In this document: positions 44,518 to 53,073 of the stretch, one piece after another | How positions within the stretch are numbered: position 1 is the first letter of the stretch | How the letters are laid out: the number at the start of each line of letters is the position of its first letter | From: Paenibacillus sp. An7 | GTDB lineage: Bacteria > Bacillota > Bacilli > Paenibacillales > Paenibacillaceae | Reading direction: 5' to 3' | DNA length: 64,000 nt | Assembly (NCBI RefSeq): GCF_009870785.1 | Contig: NZ_WTWX01000006.1 | Coordinates: forward strand, 118,170-182,169 | Notes under the pieces: generated by a model | Seen by the model: only the letters and a program-made list of their open reading frames with translations | What the model was told of the DNA's origin: nothing | Databases searched by the model: none | Translations under genes and position numbers: made by a program

Positions 44518-44828
44518 AGAAATTCCTCCGTTCGCTTTTGATTAGTTCATAATAACTATGTCGGTAGCAGGAAGAAAAAAGTGAAGTCATATTTTTGTAA
44601 TCGCTTTCTTTAAATATAAAGGAATTTCCTTAGCGAAAACAAGGTGTAATTAGTCCTGTTTATCATTTAAATATACTTATAGAATACCCAAATGGATAAA
44701 ACATTTAACATATTTGCGAAAAACCTTATATACAAATATCAATCTCAACACTCATCAAAACGATAAATTTGTAACTACATATAGACCAATAGAACCATTT
44801 CAGCAGAGAAAGCTGCACTAAAAATATA
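44518..44828. other. AT-rich intergenic region
   Basis: It holds the promoter region of the 65-residue minus-strand gene. No gene or conserved structure is seen apart from the mtl terminator at its right edge. Confidence 0.5.
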
Positions 44829-44858
44829 AAAAGCCGTCATCCTTAGAGGATGACGGCT
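44829..44858 (-). terminator. Terminator of the mtl operon
   Basis: AGCCGTCATCC/GGATGACGGCT perfect stem; on the minus strand it is followed by TTTTTATATTTT. Confidence 0.92.
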
Positions 44859-44885
44859 GAGCTATTCAGCTTCATATAGCATGTA

Positions 44886-46034
44886 TTAAGCTTTGGAAGT
44901 CTTCGCATATTCTTCACAGATGATACGGTGATCTTCACTGCCTTCCGTAAATCCAGTAACAGAGTATACAGTAGCTTCGATGCCATTTTGGGCAATTTGC
45001 TCTTGCAACTCTTTAGACTGCGGATCTTGCGGATTATCATAATGGAATGCAGCTGCAATACCTTTTAGAAGAGCAACATGGCCAAGTCCATATTGAATCG
45101 CCATATTAGCAGGACCTACTAGACGATCAGCAGGACCGAGCTTACGCAATGGCTCACGACCTACACGAATAACTTCATCGCGAATATATGGGTTTTTAAA
45201 GCGTTTTTCAATCTTATCAATGTATTTATAGTGTTCTTCTTTATCAAAACCATGTTTCTTGATCAGGGCATCGCCGCTTTCTTCCATTGCCTGACGCACC
45301 ACTGTGCGAATCTCATCATTATTGATTGCTTCTTCAATGGTCTCCATACCAGCCAGGTAACCAAGGTAAGCGGTAATTGCATGACCAGTGTTTAGTGTGA
45401 ATAGTTTACGCTGTACATAAGCAAGCAGGTTATCTGTCAATTTCATACCTGGAATTTGAGGTACTTCACCTTTAAGGGAAGGCTCTTCTACGATCCATTC
45501 GTAGAAAGACTCAACACCGACATCAAGCATACTCTCGCCTTGGTAAGGAGGAACGATACGGTCTACTGAACAGTTAGCAAAACCTACATTTTTCTCAGCA
45601 TATGCTTTACCTGCCTCGGACAAGTGAGTGTATACCTGTTCTTCCAAGTGCTTGCTTCCGCCAACCATGTTTTCACAAGCGATGATATTCAGAACACCTC
45701 TGCCTGCTTCTCTGCGAGCTTCAATACCTTTAGCAATCGTAGAAGCAATGATTTTCAGAACATTCGGACCTACTGCAGTCGTTACGATGTCGGCCTCAGC
45801 CACTTCATTAACGATATCTGGACCATTGGAGAGTACACCGGAAACATTCGTAATTGTTTCTTGTCTTTGCTCTAGATCAAGAATATGGATTTGGTAGCTT
45901 TTTTTCTCGTTTAGTTCATTAATCATTTGTTCATTAATATCGGCAAATACGACATGGTAAGAAGCTTGGGAGAGAAGGGCGCCGATAAAGCCGCGCCCAA
46001 TATTTCCTGCTCCAAATTGAATTGCTTTTTTCAT
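44886..46034 (-). CDS. mtlD: Mannitol-1-phosphate 5-dehydrogenase
   Basis: A 382-residue NAD-dependent enzyme that oxidises mannitol-1-phosphate to fructose-6-phosphate. The N-terminus MKKAIQFGAGNIGRGFIGALL is the NAD-binding loop; NIIACENMVGGS and CSVDRIVPP are family motifs, and HAITAYLGYLAG carries the catalytic region. Length is normal. Last gene of the minus-strand order mtlR-mtlA-mtlD. Confidence 0.95.
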   Translation of the reverse strand: MKKAIQFGAGNIGRGFIGALLSQASYHVVFADINEQMINELNEKKSYQIHILDLEQRQETITNVSGVLSNGPDIVNEVAEADIVTTAVGPNVLKIIASTIAKGIEARREAGRGVLNIIACENMVGGSKHLEEQVYTHLSEAGKAYAEKNVGFANCSVDRIVPPYQGESMLDVGVESFYEWIVEEPSLKGEVPQIPGMKLTDNLLAYVQRKLFTLNTGHAITAYLGYLAGMETIEEAINNDEIRTVVRQAMEESGDALIKKHGFDKEEHYKYIDKIEKRFKNPYIRDEVIRVGREPLRKLGPADRLVGPANMAIQYGLGHVALLKGIAAAFHYDNPQDPQSKELQEQIAQNGIEATVYSVTGFTEGSEDHRIICEEYAKTSKA

Positions 46035-46072
46035 ATGAAAAACCCGCTTTCGTTTTAAAGATTTGGTATTCT

Positions 46073-48040
46073 TTATTCTCCGAAAATGCTGTAGATTTCA
46101 TTAGGATCTTTGGATTGTGCCAGTCTTGTTACGGTAGACTCATCTTCAATGGCTTCTGCAATTTTCGTGAGAATCTGTAAGTGTTCTCTACCTGCTCCAG
46201 CGATCCCGATAACGAGATATGCACGGCCGCCTTCGAATTCAACACCTTCTGGATATTGATGAACGACAATACCGCTTGTTTTAATTTCTTTCTTCGCATC
46301 GCCTACTCCGTGAGGAATCGCTACACCGTTACCGATGTAAGTTGTTGCTACCCCTTCACGTTCAATCATAGCATCCACATAATGTGGTTTTACATATCCT
46401 GCTGCAACAAGGGCTTCACCTGCACGGCGGATTGCATCTTCCTTACTTTCAGATGGAAGCTGAAGTACAATGTTTTCTTTACGTAGTACATCGCCGCCTT
46501 TTGTATCTTCGGAAGTTTCTTTCACTTCTTCAGGAACTGCTTTGTCTGCTGCACCAGATACATCCTCTTTTGCGTGTTCAGGTACTGGAGAAGTACTTTG
46601 TTCTTGTTTTGCTTTTAAGTCTGCAATTAACTTGTCATAAATCGGATTGTTAACGAAGTTATCAATTGAGACGTGAATTGCATTCGGTGCTTTTCCTTTA
46701 GCCCGTGGTGTCAGGTTCTGCTGAGTAACAACAATGTCTGCATCGTTTGGAATATTCTCGATCGCTGTGTTTGTTACATCAATCGGCAGACCAGCTGCTT
46801 TTACTTTTTTACGGAAAGAAGTAGCACCCATTGCACTTGAACCCATACCCGCATCACATGCAAAGATGATTTTCTTAATTTCCGCTTTGTCATTCAAGTT
46901 TGCTGCAGGAGTCTCTGAGATCCCTTTACTGCTTTTTTTCATGCCTGCTACTGCTTCTTTAGCTTTTTCCAGGTCTTGTTCATCTGCAGAAGATCTGCGT
47001 AAGAATAAGGAAGAGAGCAAGAAAGATACAACAACAGATACAAGAACACCCGCAAGAATAGGGAGATAAGAACCTTTTGCTGACATTGCCATGATCGCAA
47101 TGATACTTCCTGGAGAAGATGCAGCAATTAGACCCGCATCAAGCATGTTAAATGTGAATACGCCAGCCATACCAGATACGATAACAGATACGAACATAAT
47201 TGGTTTCATAAGGACATACGGGAAGTAAACCTCATGAATACCACCGAAGAAATGAATGATTGCTGCACCTGGTGCGGATCCCTTGATGGAACCTTTTCCG
47301 AAAATACTGTAAGCAAGCAATACACCAAGACCTGGTCCTGGGTTTGCTTCAAGCAAGAACATGATCGATTGGCCCGTAGATTCTGCTTGCTGAATACCAA
47401 TTGGGCTCAGAATTCCATGGTTAATTGCATTGTTCAAGAACAAAATTTTTGCTGGTTCGATAAAGATGGATACAAGCGGGAGAATTCCCCAGTTCAGCAT
47501 CGCATCTACACCGGATGCCAGAATGTTAGTGAAAGCAGCAACGACAGGTCCGATACCGAAAAGTCCTGCAATAGCAAGAATCATCCCGATAATACCGGCA
47601 GAGAAGTTGTTAACAAGCATTTCAAAACCAGAAGGAGTTTTGCTTCCGATGTATTTATCAAACTGCTTGATTACCCATCCGCCGAGCGGACCCATAATCA
47701 TGGCACCGATAAACATCGGAATATCAGCTCCAACGATAACCCCCATTGCGGCAATGGCACCTAGTACCCCGCCTCGATGATCGTGAACGGCTTTACCGCC
47801 GCTATAAGCAATCAGCAATGGAAGAAGGTATTTAATCATTGGATCCACAAGGGATGCTAGTGTAGCATTAGGGAAATAACCTGCCTCAATAAAGAGAGCA
47901 GTCAAAAGACCCCAAGCAATGAAGGCACCGATATTCGGCATAACCATTGCACTTAGAAAACGACCGAATTTCTGAGTTGCTTGTTTGATATTGCCCGTTT
48001 TTTTAGGGACAGATTCGCTAGTAACTTCCAGCGTACTCAT
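46073..48040 (-). CDS. mtlA: Mannitol PTS permease, EIICBA
   Basis: A 655-residue fused PTS protein. Residues 20-345 form the membrane EIIC domain (GAFIAWGLLTALF, FFGGIHEVYFPYVL with the GGIHE motif). EIIB follows with phospho-cysteine in IIFACDAGMGSSAMG (about 395). After an acidic linker, EIIA occupies the last 145 residues with active-site His in VAIPHGVGDAK. In Bacillus EIIA is separate (MtlF); here it is fused, as in E. coli. It starts within the last four bases of mtlR. Confidence 0.95.
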   Translation of the reverse strand: MSTLEVTSESVPKKTGNIKQATQKFGRFLSAMVMPNIGAFIAWGLLTALFIEAGYFPNATLASLVDPMIKYLLPLLIAYSGGKAVHDHRGGVLGAIAAMGVIVGADIPMFIGAMIMGPLGGWVIKQFDKYIGSKTPSGFEMLVNNFSAGIIGMILAIAGLFGIGPVVAAFTNILASGVDAMLNWGILPLVSIFIEPAKILFLNNAINHGILSPIGIQQAESTGQSIMFLLEANPGPGLGVLLAYSIFGKGSIKGSAPGAAIIHFFGGIHEVYFPYVLMKPIMFVSVIVSGMAGVFTFNMLDAGLIAASSPGSIIAIMAMSAKGSYLPILAGVLVSVVVSFLLSSLFLRRSSADEQDLEKAKEAVAGMKKSSKGISETPAANLNDKAEIKKIIFACDAGMGSSAMGATSFRKKVKAAGLPIDVTNTAIENIPNDADIVVTQQNLTPRAKGKAPNAIHVSIDNFVNNPIYDKLIADLKAKQEQSTSPVPEHAKEDVSGAADKAVPEEVKETSEDTKGGDVLRKENIVLQLPSESKEDAIRRAGEALVAAGYVKPHYVDAMIEREGVATTYIGNGVAIPHGVGDAKKEIKTSGIVVHQYPEGVEFEGGRAYLVIGIAGAGREHLQILTKIAEAIEDESTVTRLAQSKDPNEIYSIFGE

Positions 48041-50172
48041 ATTTGTTCGACCTCCATTGTATATTGTTCCATTTTTCGCAAATATAGATCTTTCAAAATA
48101 CCTTGAATTTCTTTCGTTAGGGCAGCTCGGCGAGCTACACTTAAACGAATAGCAAAGCCAGGACGGTCTATCAGTGATTTGCTGACTTCGCTCGCTGCTT
48201 CCAGATACGTACGTTCGCTTTGTTTTGGAGCTAATAAAATGATGGCAGAATAGAGATTCGCATCACTATCTGTGCCATAGGTCAGCGGTTCCTTAAAGCG
48301 AATAATACCAAGTGCTAAACGATGAATCACAGTCGATCTGCAGTGTAATAAAAAGATTCCCTCTGTAGAAAGGATCGTTTCTCCAAGTCGTTCCCTATCA
48401 TGCAGTTCGAGGCTGAGCGTTGAAGCTTCTTCCTCCTTGGTCGTAAATTGTCTAGCAATCTTATCGATCAGCTCATTGATTGTCCTAGATTCCACCTGAT
48501 CTTCAATCACCAGATTATTCATAAGGTCTTGAATACCTTGAATCAGATTCTTCTGCTTTTCAAGAGTAGCTGGCAGATAAGCGGTTGCTTCCTTTGAAGC
48601 AGGCTGTAGTTCTGGCAAAGGTTCAAGATGCTCTAAAGCAGATCTTATGCTTTTTATATCCGCGTCTCCAAGAAGAGGGGATACCTTGACTACTTGTCTT
48701 TTACTTGTTAGTTCTACTGTGGAGATTACCAGATCGACTTGTTCATCAAGCTCACTGATTTCTGCAGCAGAGATGGCATCGACAACTTGTAAAGAGGGAA
48801 ACTGTTTCCTCACTCGAGTTTGGAGAAGACTAGAGGTGCCCATCCCGCTTGCACATACAATTAAGACGCGAACAGGTCGTTCCCTGTACTTAACTCCTGC
48901 ATACTCCGACATCGCTCCGATGTGGAGGGCAATGTAACCGATTTCCGCTTCCGGTACAGGCTTTTCCAGATAATCTTCTAGCACTTTGGCGCACTTTTTT
49001 GCTACCTCATAAGTGTCACCATACTGCTCCTTAATCTGAGAGAGAAGAGGGTTCCGAATATCGAGCCCAAGCTTTAATCGCTCGATGGCAGGACCAAGAT
49101 GACTAATAAAACCATAGAAAAGCTTGCTGTTACTTTTCAATTCAAAACCGGTTTCTGATTCTGCTTCTTTCAGAATTTTTCGAGCCAAACGAACGAGTTC
49201 AAAACTTATATTCTCATAAGCCGCCTCTGATTCTGCTTCGGTTTGAATCCTTGTCTCGGCACCCTTTAGATGCATGGTGATGTAGCCAACTTCATCTTCA
49301 GGAATCGTTAAATCGAGGGCTTCCTCTAAGCGATTTACAAGCATCTGAGCTGCATTGAAATCAGGATGCAATTGCAGTTCACGAAGCACGCTTGGTAGGA
49401 CCTTAATACGCTGTCCTTTTTTGATTCTCTCGATCGCAAGAGCAAGGTGAACGGCAAGCCCAATAAAGGCGCTGTCAGTCAGCTTCATCCCGGTTCTTTC
49501 TTCGAGTTCTGTCAAATTCTTTTCAATAATTACGATCGTACGATCTTCAACAAGATTCAATAAACGGTTACGAATATGGTGCTGAATTCTCCCTATTTTT
49601 TGACCGCTTTCATTCAATGGGTCGCGAACTAAACGAATGAGTTCATACTCATCTACGCTTTCATGAAGCAGATGAATGAGTGCAGCACGATAATCTTTTT
49701 CGGTGCCTTCTACATAAACCCCGTATCCGGGTTTGCGTACTAATTTAATATGAAAGGCTTCGAGCCAACCTTCTATAAGATCCAGATCATGGCTAAGTGT
49801 ACCTTCCGTCACTTTAAATCTTGATGCGAATGTGAAAAGTTTGATCGGTTCAGAACTCAGCAAAAGCTCACTAACAATAAAATATCGACGTTCATCTCGG
49901 GAATAACTGGCGGGAGCTTTAAAGCTTTCGATAAAGTTACCAACGGTTTCAAAAGCAGAAGGTTCTCCTTCAAGCATAAGACCAGCTCCGGGTTTGCGGT
50001 TTAGCGTAAGAGCATAATCGCTGAGCCATTCTTCCATAGCTGACAATTCGCGTTTAATCGTTTTTTCACTAACATCCAATTCATCTGACAGCTCACGTAC
50101 GGTTACAAAGCGGCCTGGCATTGCAAGAAGAAACCGGGTCATTTGAATCGTTCTTTCACTGGGTTTCTTCAT
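48037..50172 (-). CDS. mtlR: Mannitol operon activator with PRD and PTS-like domains
   Basis: About 711 residues, starting at ATG 50172 with AAGGTGG upstream; the longer frame adds 36 unlikely residues. Domains: winged HTH pair (SDELDVSEKTIKREL), two PRDs with conserved histidines (GLAVHLALAIERI; GYITMHLKGAE; GYIALHIGAM), an EIIB-like domain (VLIVCASGMGTSSLLQ) and a C-terminal EIIA-like domain with LLHCRSTVIHR. PTS phosphorylation of these parts should set its activity. Unlike in Bacillus, mtlR is first in the operon and overlaps mtlA. Confidence 0.92.
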   Translation of the reverse strand: MKKPSERTIQMTRFLLAMPGRFVTVRELSDELDVSEKTIKRELSAMEEWLSDYALTLNRKPGAGLMLEGEPSAFETVGNFIESFKAPASYSRDERRYFIVSELLLSSEPIKLFTFASRFKVTEGTLSHDLDLIEGWLEAFHIKLVRKPGYGVYVEGTEKDYRAALIHLLHESVDEYELIRLVRDPLNESGQKIGRIQHHIRNRLLNLVEDRTIVIIEKNLTELEERTGMKLTDSAFIGLAVHLALAIERIKKGQRIKVLPSVLRELQLHPDFNAAQMLVNRLEEALDLTIPEDEVGYITMHLKGAETRIQTEAESEAAYENISFELVRLARKILKEAESETGFELKSNSKLFYGFISHLGPAIERLKLGLDIRNPLLSQIKEQYGDTYEVAKKCAKVLEDYLEKPVPEAEIGYIALHIGAMSEYAGVKYRERPVRVLIVCASGMGTSSLLQTRVRKQFPSLQVVDAISAAEISELDEQVDLVISTVELTSKRQVVKVSPLLGDADIKSIRSALEHLEPLPELQPASKEATAYLPATLEKQKNLIQGIQDLMNNLVIEDQVESRTINELIDKIARQFTTKEEEASTLSLELHDRERLGETILSTEGIFLLHCRSTVIHRLALGIIRFKEPLTYGTDSDANLYSAIILLAPKQSERTYLEAASEVSKSLIDRPGFAIRLSVARRAALTKEIQGILKDLYLRKMEQYTMEVEQI

Positions 50173-50223
50173 GAATCCACCTTCCTTGTAAAAAGTATAC
50201 GAAAAACAAACTGGACAGACTTT

Positions 50224-50280
50224 CAGAAACGATATCAACTTGCAACTAGAAATTGTATAAGGTTTTTTTACTGGATTCAA
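50224..50280 (-). promoter_or_regulatory. Promoter of mtlRAD with adjacent cre-like half-site
   Basis: On the minus strand TTGAAT (50280-50275), a 17-base spacer and TACAAT (50257-50252). About 15-28 bases downstream of the -10, CAGAAACGATATCA (plus-strand 50224-50237) matches the right half of the CcpA consensus (CGNTNWCA) but not the left, so catabolite control is only a possibility. Confidence 0.6.
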
Positions 50281-50450
50281 TAGAAATTCTAAACAAAGCT
50301 CTTGACAAATTCAAAGGAAAGATAGTGGGGTTTGTCCCCTACAACCTAGGGACATATCTAAAAAGGACACAGATCGTGTTCTGTATTGAAAAAACGATTT
50401 TCGGGATATCTGAAAAGAGCAAAGAGAATAAAATACATTCATTTTTAAAA
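50281..50450. other. Intergenic stretch between mtlR and ohr promoters
   Basis: AT-rich DNA without a supported gene; an open frame here has no ribosome site. It separates two divergent promoters. Confidence 0.5.
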
Positions 50451-50455
50451 AAGGA

Positions 50456-50493
50456 TTTACTTTCAATATTAAATTGTGTACAATTGAATTGTT
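50456..50493 (+). promoter_or_regulatory. ohr promoter overlapped by OhrR-type operator
   Basis: TTTACT (50456-50461), 17-base spacer and TACAAT (50479-50484). Overlapping the -10 is TACAATTGAATTGTT (50479-50493), preceded by AAATTGTG. This matches the TACAATT-AATTGTA inverted repeat bound by OhrR in Bacillus. Repression relieved by organic peroxides is expected. No ohrR gene is in the window. Confidence 0.7.
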
Positions 50494-50608
50494 GATAATT
50501 AAATATGTTTGAGCTTAATTAAGTTAAGATGGAATTATTAAGATGAATTGAAACTAGAAGGAATCAAAAAAACAAAAATACATGAGTAGTCTAAAGGAGA
50601 ATAAAACA

Positions 50609-51028
50609 ATGAAAACATTATATGAAACAACCGTGATCAACACAGGTGGACGCCAAGGGTTTGTACAATCACCAGATAATACATTCCTGCTGGAAGTTGC
50701 ATCCCCGCCTGAACTTGGAGGAAAAGAAACGACAGCGACCAATCCGGAACAACTGTTTGCTGCGGGATATAGTGCTTGCTTTAACTCTGCCCTAGAGTTT
50801 CAATTGAAGAAGAATCAAGTAAAGATTGAGAAGAGTACAGTAACAGCGACGGTGATGTTAAAAGCAGATCCTGAGGATAACGGAGTTAAACTAGAAGTCG
50901 AACTGAACGTTCGTATCGATGGATTGGATGAGGAAACAGCACAGAAGTATGTAAAACTAGCTCATGATTATTGCCCTTATTCTAAAGCCATTAAAGGAAA
51001 TGTAAATGTTACGGTAGGTCTGGAATAA
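50609..51028 (+). CDS. ohr: Organic hydroperoxide resistance protein
   Basis: A 139-residue OsmC/Ohr-family thiol peroxidase. AAAGGAG selects ATG 50609. The two catalytic cysteines are Cys57 in AAGYSACFNSAL and Cys122 in AHDYCPYSKA, and NPEQLFAAGYSACF is an Ohr signature. It reduces organic hydroperoxides in the cytoplasm. The OhrR-type operator in front agrees with the assignment. Confidence 0.95.
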   Translation: MKTLYETTVINTGGRQGFVQSPDNTFLLEVASPPELGGKETTATNPEQLFAAGYSACFNSALEFQLKKNQVKIEKSTVTATVMLKADPEDNGVKLEVELNVRIDGLDEETAQKYVKLAHDYCPYSKAIKGNVNVTVGLE

Positions 51029-51079
51029 GCTTACTATTTAAATAGAAGAAACTGGTTAAAATTAATACGTGATTTCAAT

Positions 51080-51126
51080 AAAAAAAGACTGCAGGCAAAC
51101 TAGTTTAAGCTAGTTTGCCTGCAGTC
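51080..51126 (-). terminator. Terminator of the minus-strand small gene
   Basis: A perfect 17-bp stem (51087-51103 with 51110-51126) and a seven-A run on its left that becomes T7 on the minus strand. Confidence 0.88.
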
Positions 51127-51128
51127 AG

Positions 51129-51160
51129 AAATGGATACCAAAGCGGTATCCATTTTTTAT
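51129..51160 (+). terminator. Terminator of ohr
   Basis: AAATGGATACC (51129-51139) against GGTATCCATTT (51145-51155), followed by TTTATTT on the plus strand. Confidence 0.85.
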
Positions 51161-51181
51161 TTGGGATGAGTACCGGAATCC

Positions 51182-51346
51182 TTACGTTTCCCATTGTTCC
51201 TGTTCTTTCTTCTTTTTCATGTCCTGACGCCATTTTTCATCTCTCTCGAGAGCCTCTTTCACATAATCTCGCGGTGGAATTTTAGCATTAATGTTAAGCA
51301 ACAAGAAAATAATAATGAGTAAGAGTAAAAGTATCAAAAATACCAT
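51182..51346 (-). CDS. Small single-helix membrane protein, 54 residues
   Basis: AAGGAGG places the start at ATG 51346. The protein is one long hydrophobic helix (VFLILLLLLIIIFLLL) followed by a charged cytoplasmic helix (RDYVKEALERDEKWRQDMKKKKEQE). No family recognised. Convergent with ohr and separated from it by two oppositely oriented terminators. Confidence 0.65.
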   Translation of the reverse strand: MVFLILLLLLIIIFLLLNINAKIPPRDYVKEALERDEKWRQDMKKKKEQEQWET

Positions 51347-51519
51347 TTTGCGCCTCCTTATTATAGATTCTAACCATGGAGAGAACGATGATTCTGTGTT
51401 ATAGTAGCTTTTCATTTTAAGATAAAGATAATGATGTGGTAATTTTTAATATTTAACCATAATTATAGCATTTTACCGTTGTTTACGAAGAGATATGTTT
51501 TAGATAGGGGAGAAAAGAA

Positions 51520-51897
51520 ATGAATAAAGGAATGATTTGTGCCTTCTTATGTGCAGTTCTCTTATTGTTTCAACTCGAAACTGCTGAAGCTCAGGAGGCG
51601 ACTAAGAGCAAAATACAAGCAGATAGCATTAGTACGATTTCTACTAAGATGGAGAGGATAAACAACCCTGATGAGGGAAAGGACTTGTCATTATCTAACG
51701 AATTAACGGAACAGATAATAGATAAGTATGGTCTTGAACCGCCAGAGCCAATAAAGCCGAAATTTACAAGTGACTGGGGCATAATCTATGGTGATATTAT
51801 GATGAGTTCGGGCAAGCCCGCGCTTCAGCTGGGACCGAATGCCTCAAGAGATCTGGCTAAGCTTTTTACGTACATAATAACGATCGCAAATCTATAA
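51520..51897 (+). CDS. Secreted protein of unknown function
   Basis: A 125-residue protein behind AGGGGAG. Signal peptide MNKGMICAFLCAVLLLFQ with likely cleavage after TAEAQ. The mature part is acidic with a Pro-rich segment (EPPEPIKPKF) and a C-terminal hydrophobic patch. No family recognised. A terminator follows within 25 bases. Confidence 0.6.
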   Translation: MNKGMICAFLCAVLLLFQLETAEAQEATKSKIQADSISTISTKMERINNPDEGKDLSLSNELTEQIIDKYGLEPPEPIKPKFTSDWGIIYGDIMMSSGKPALQLGPNASRDLAKLFTYIITIANL

Positions 51898-51920
51898 CTA
51901 GGATTACAACGTAAAATCCA

Positions 51921-51980
51921 AAATTCCTCTGCCATATCTTCAAGGTTACTACCTTGTCAGATGATCAGGGGAATTTTTTA
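51921..51980 (+). terminator. Rho-independent terminator
   Basis: AAATTCCTCTG (51921-51931) against CAGGGGAATTT (51966-51976), with inner AAGGT/ACCTT pairing, then T-run. Confidence 0.8.
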
Positions 51981-52189
51981 ATATTTTACCAAATTTATAT
52001 AACTATGAGGTTTAACTCATAATCGCAAGTTATTGCAAATAGACAGCGCATTAGAACATGCCAATAAGACCATCATCCAAGTATACTTATAGAATGAATT
52101 CCAAATATACCTGCTCTATGTCGAACAGTATGCTGCTCAAGATTATTCTTGTTCAACATCGATGCAAAAAATCAGCGGAGGTACTCCTT

Positions 52190-52660
52190 ATGCCCGATAT
52201 GCTCGTGAAACTATATGACTTGCCTGAAGTAGAACCACTAAGAAGTTATGAACAGCGTACAGGGGTTACGATCCGCCGTGCGATCGCACCAGAGAAGCAC
52301 GTTGTCGCTGACTGGGTGGGAAAGCATTTCGGAAAGGGATGGCTAAGTGAAGCGGAAGTTGCTTTTGCCAGGTTGCCTATAACATGTCTTATCGCGGTAG
52401 AGAACGGTAAGATGCTTGGATTTGCTTGTTATGACGCTACGGCTAAAGGTTTTTTTGGTCCTACCGGAGTGGATGAGAAAGAGCGTGGACGAGGAATTGG
52501 AAAAATGCTGCTGCTGTATGCACTGGATTATATGAAGCAGGAAGGCTACGGATATGCGATTATCGGAGGAGCAGGACCGGCTCCATTTTATGAAAAAACA
52601 ACGAGTGCTACCGTTATTGAAGGTTCTGTTCCTGGAATATATAGAGGGATGCTCTCGTAA
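52190..52660 (+). CDS. GNAT-family N-acetyltransferase
   Basis: A 156-residue acetyltransferase. GGAGGT seven bases upstream supports ATG 52190; the frame reaches back to 52058 without a ribosome site. The acetyl-CoA motif is FFGPTGVDEKERGRGIGKMLL and the C-terminal motif is AIIGGAGPAPFYEKTTSA. The sequence is Gly-rich at the acceptor site; substrate unknown. Single-gene unit. Confidence 0.85.
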   Translation: MPDMLVKLYDLPEVEPLRSYEQRTGVTIRRAIAPEKHVVADWVGKHFGKGWLSEAEVAFARLPITCLIAVENGKMLGFACYDATAKGFFGPTGVDEKERGRGIGKMLLLYALDYMKQEGYGYAIIGGAGPAPFYEKTTSATVIEGSVPGIYRGMLS

Positions 52661-52730
52661 GAGTGAATTGAAAAGCACCCATTTATTGTATTGTTATTGT
52701 ATGGTCAAAATATAGGTAAGCTTATCATGA

Positions 52731-52783
52731 CCCCTTATTATTGCTGAGATGAGACGATCTTAGCAATAATAAAGGGTTTTTTA
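52731..52783 (+). terminator. Rho-independent terminator
   Basis: CCCTTATTATTGCT...AGCAATAATAAAGGG long stem with inner AGAT/ATCT, then T6. Confidence 0.92.
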
Positions 52784-53073
52784 TTGACACTTAATCCGCT
52801 GTATTACTTGCTTTTTTGTCTTCAACGGGCAAGAAAGTGAGATAAGAAATCTAATTGTTAGTACATTTTGTTTTGACAAGACCGAAATGAATTAAATTAA
52901 AAGTTGAACTGAATGTATCTTAAACTTCTGAATTTTTACAGTTTAATTTTCGTGGAGTGAAGAATGAGGTGGATGTATGCGCTATAATATGGATATTAGT
53001 GTATGATTTAGGGTATTAGTGGAGTAGAAATATTTAGATTATGACTATATGCTTCAAATTCGGAGGAATGAAT
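52784..53073 (+). other. Promoter region of the ABC exporter operon
   Basis: AT-rich with a TATAAT at 52983-52988 but no clear -35. No leader peptide or riboswitch could be recognised. Confidence 0.4.

Noticed and set aside
50390..50420. CcpA cre site (TGAAAAAACGATTTTC)
   Set aside because: TG and CG are two bases too far apart and the right half does not end in CA; the pattern is a chance near-palindrome.
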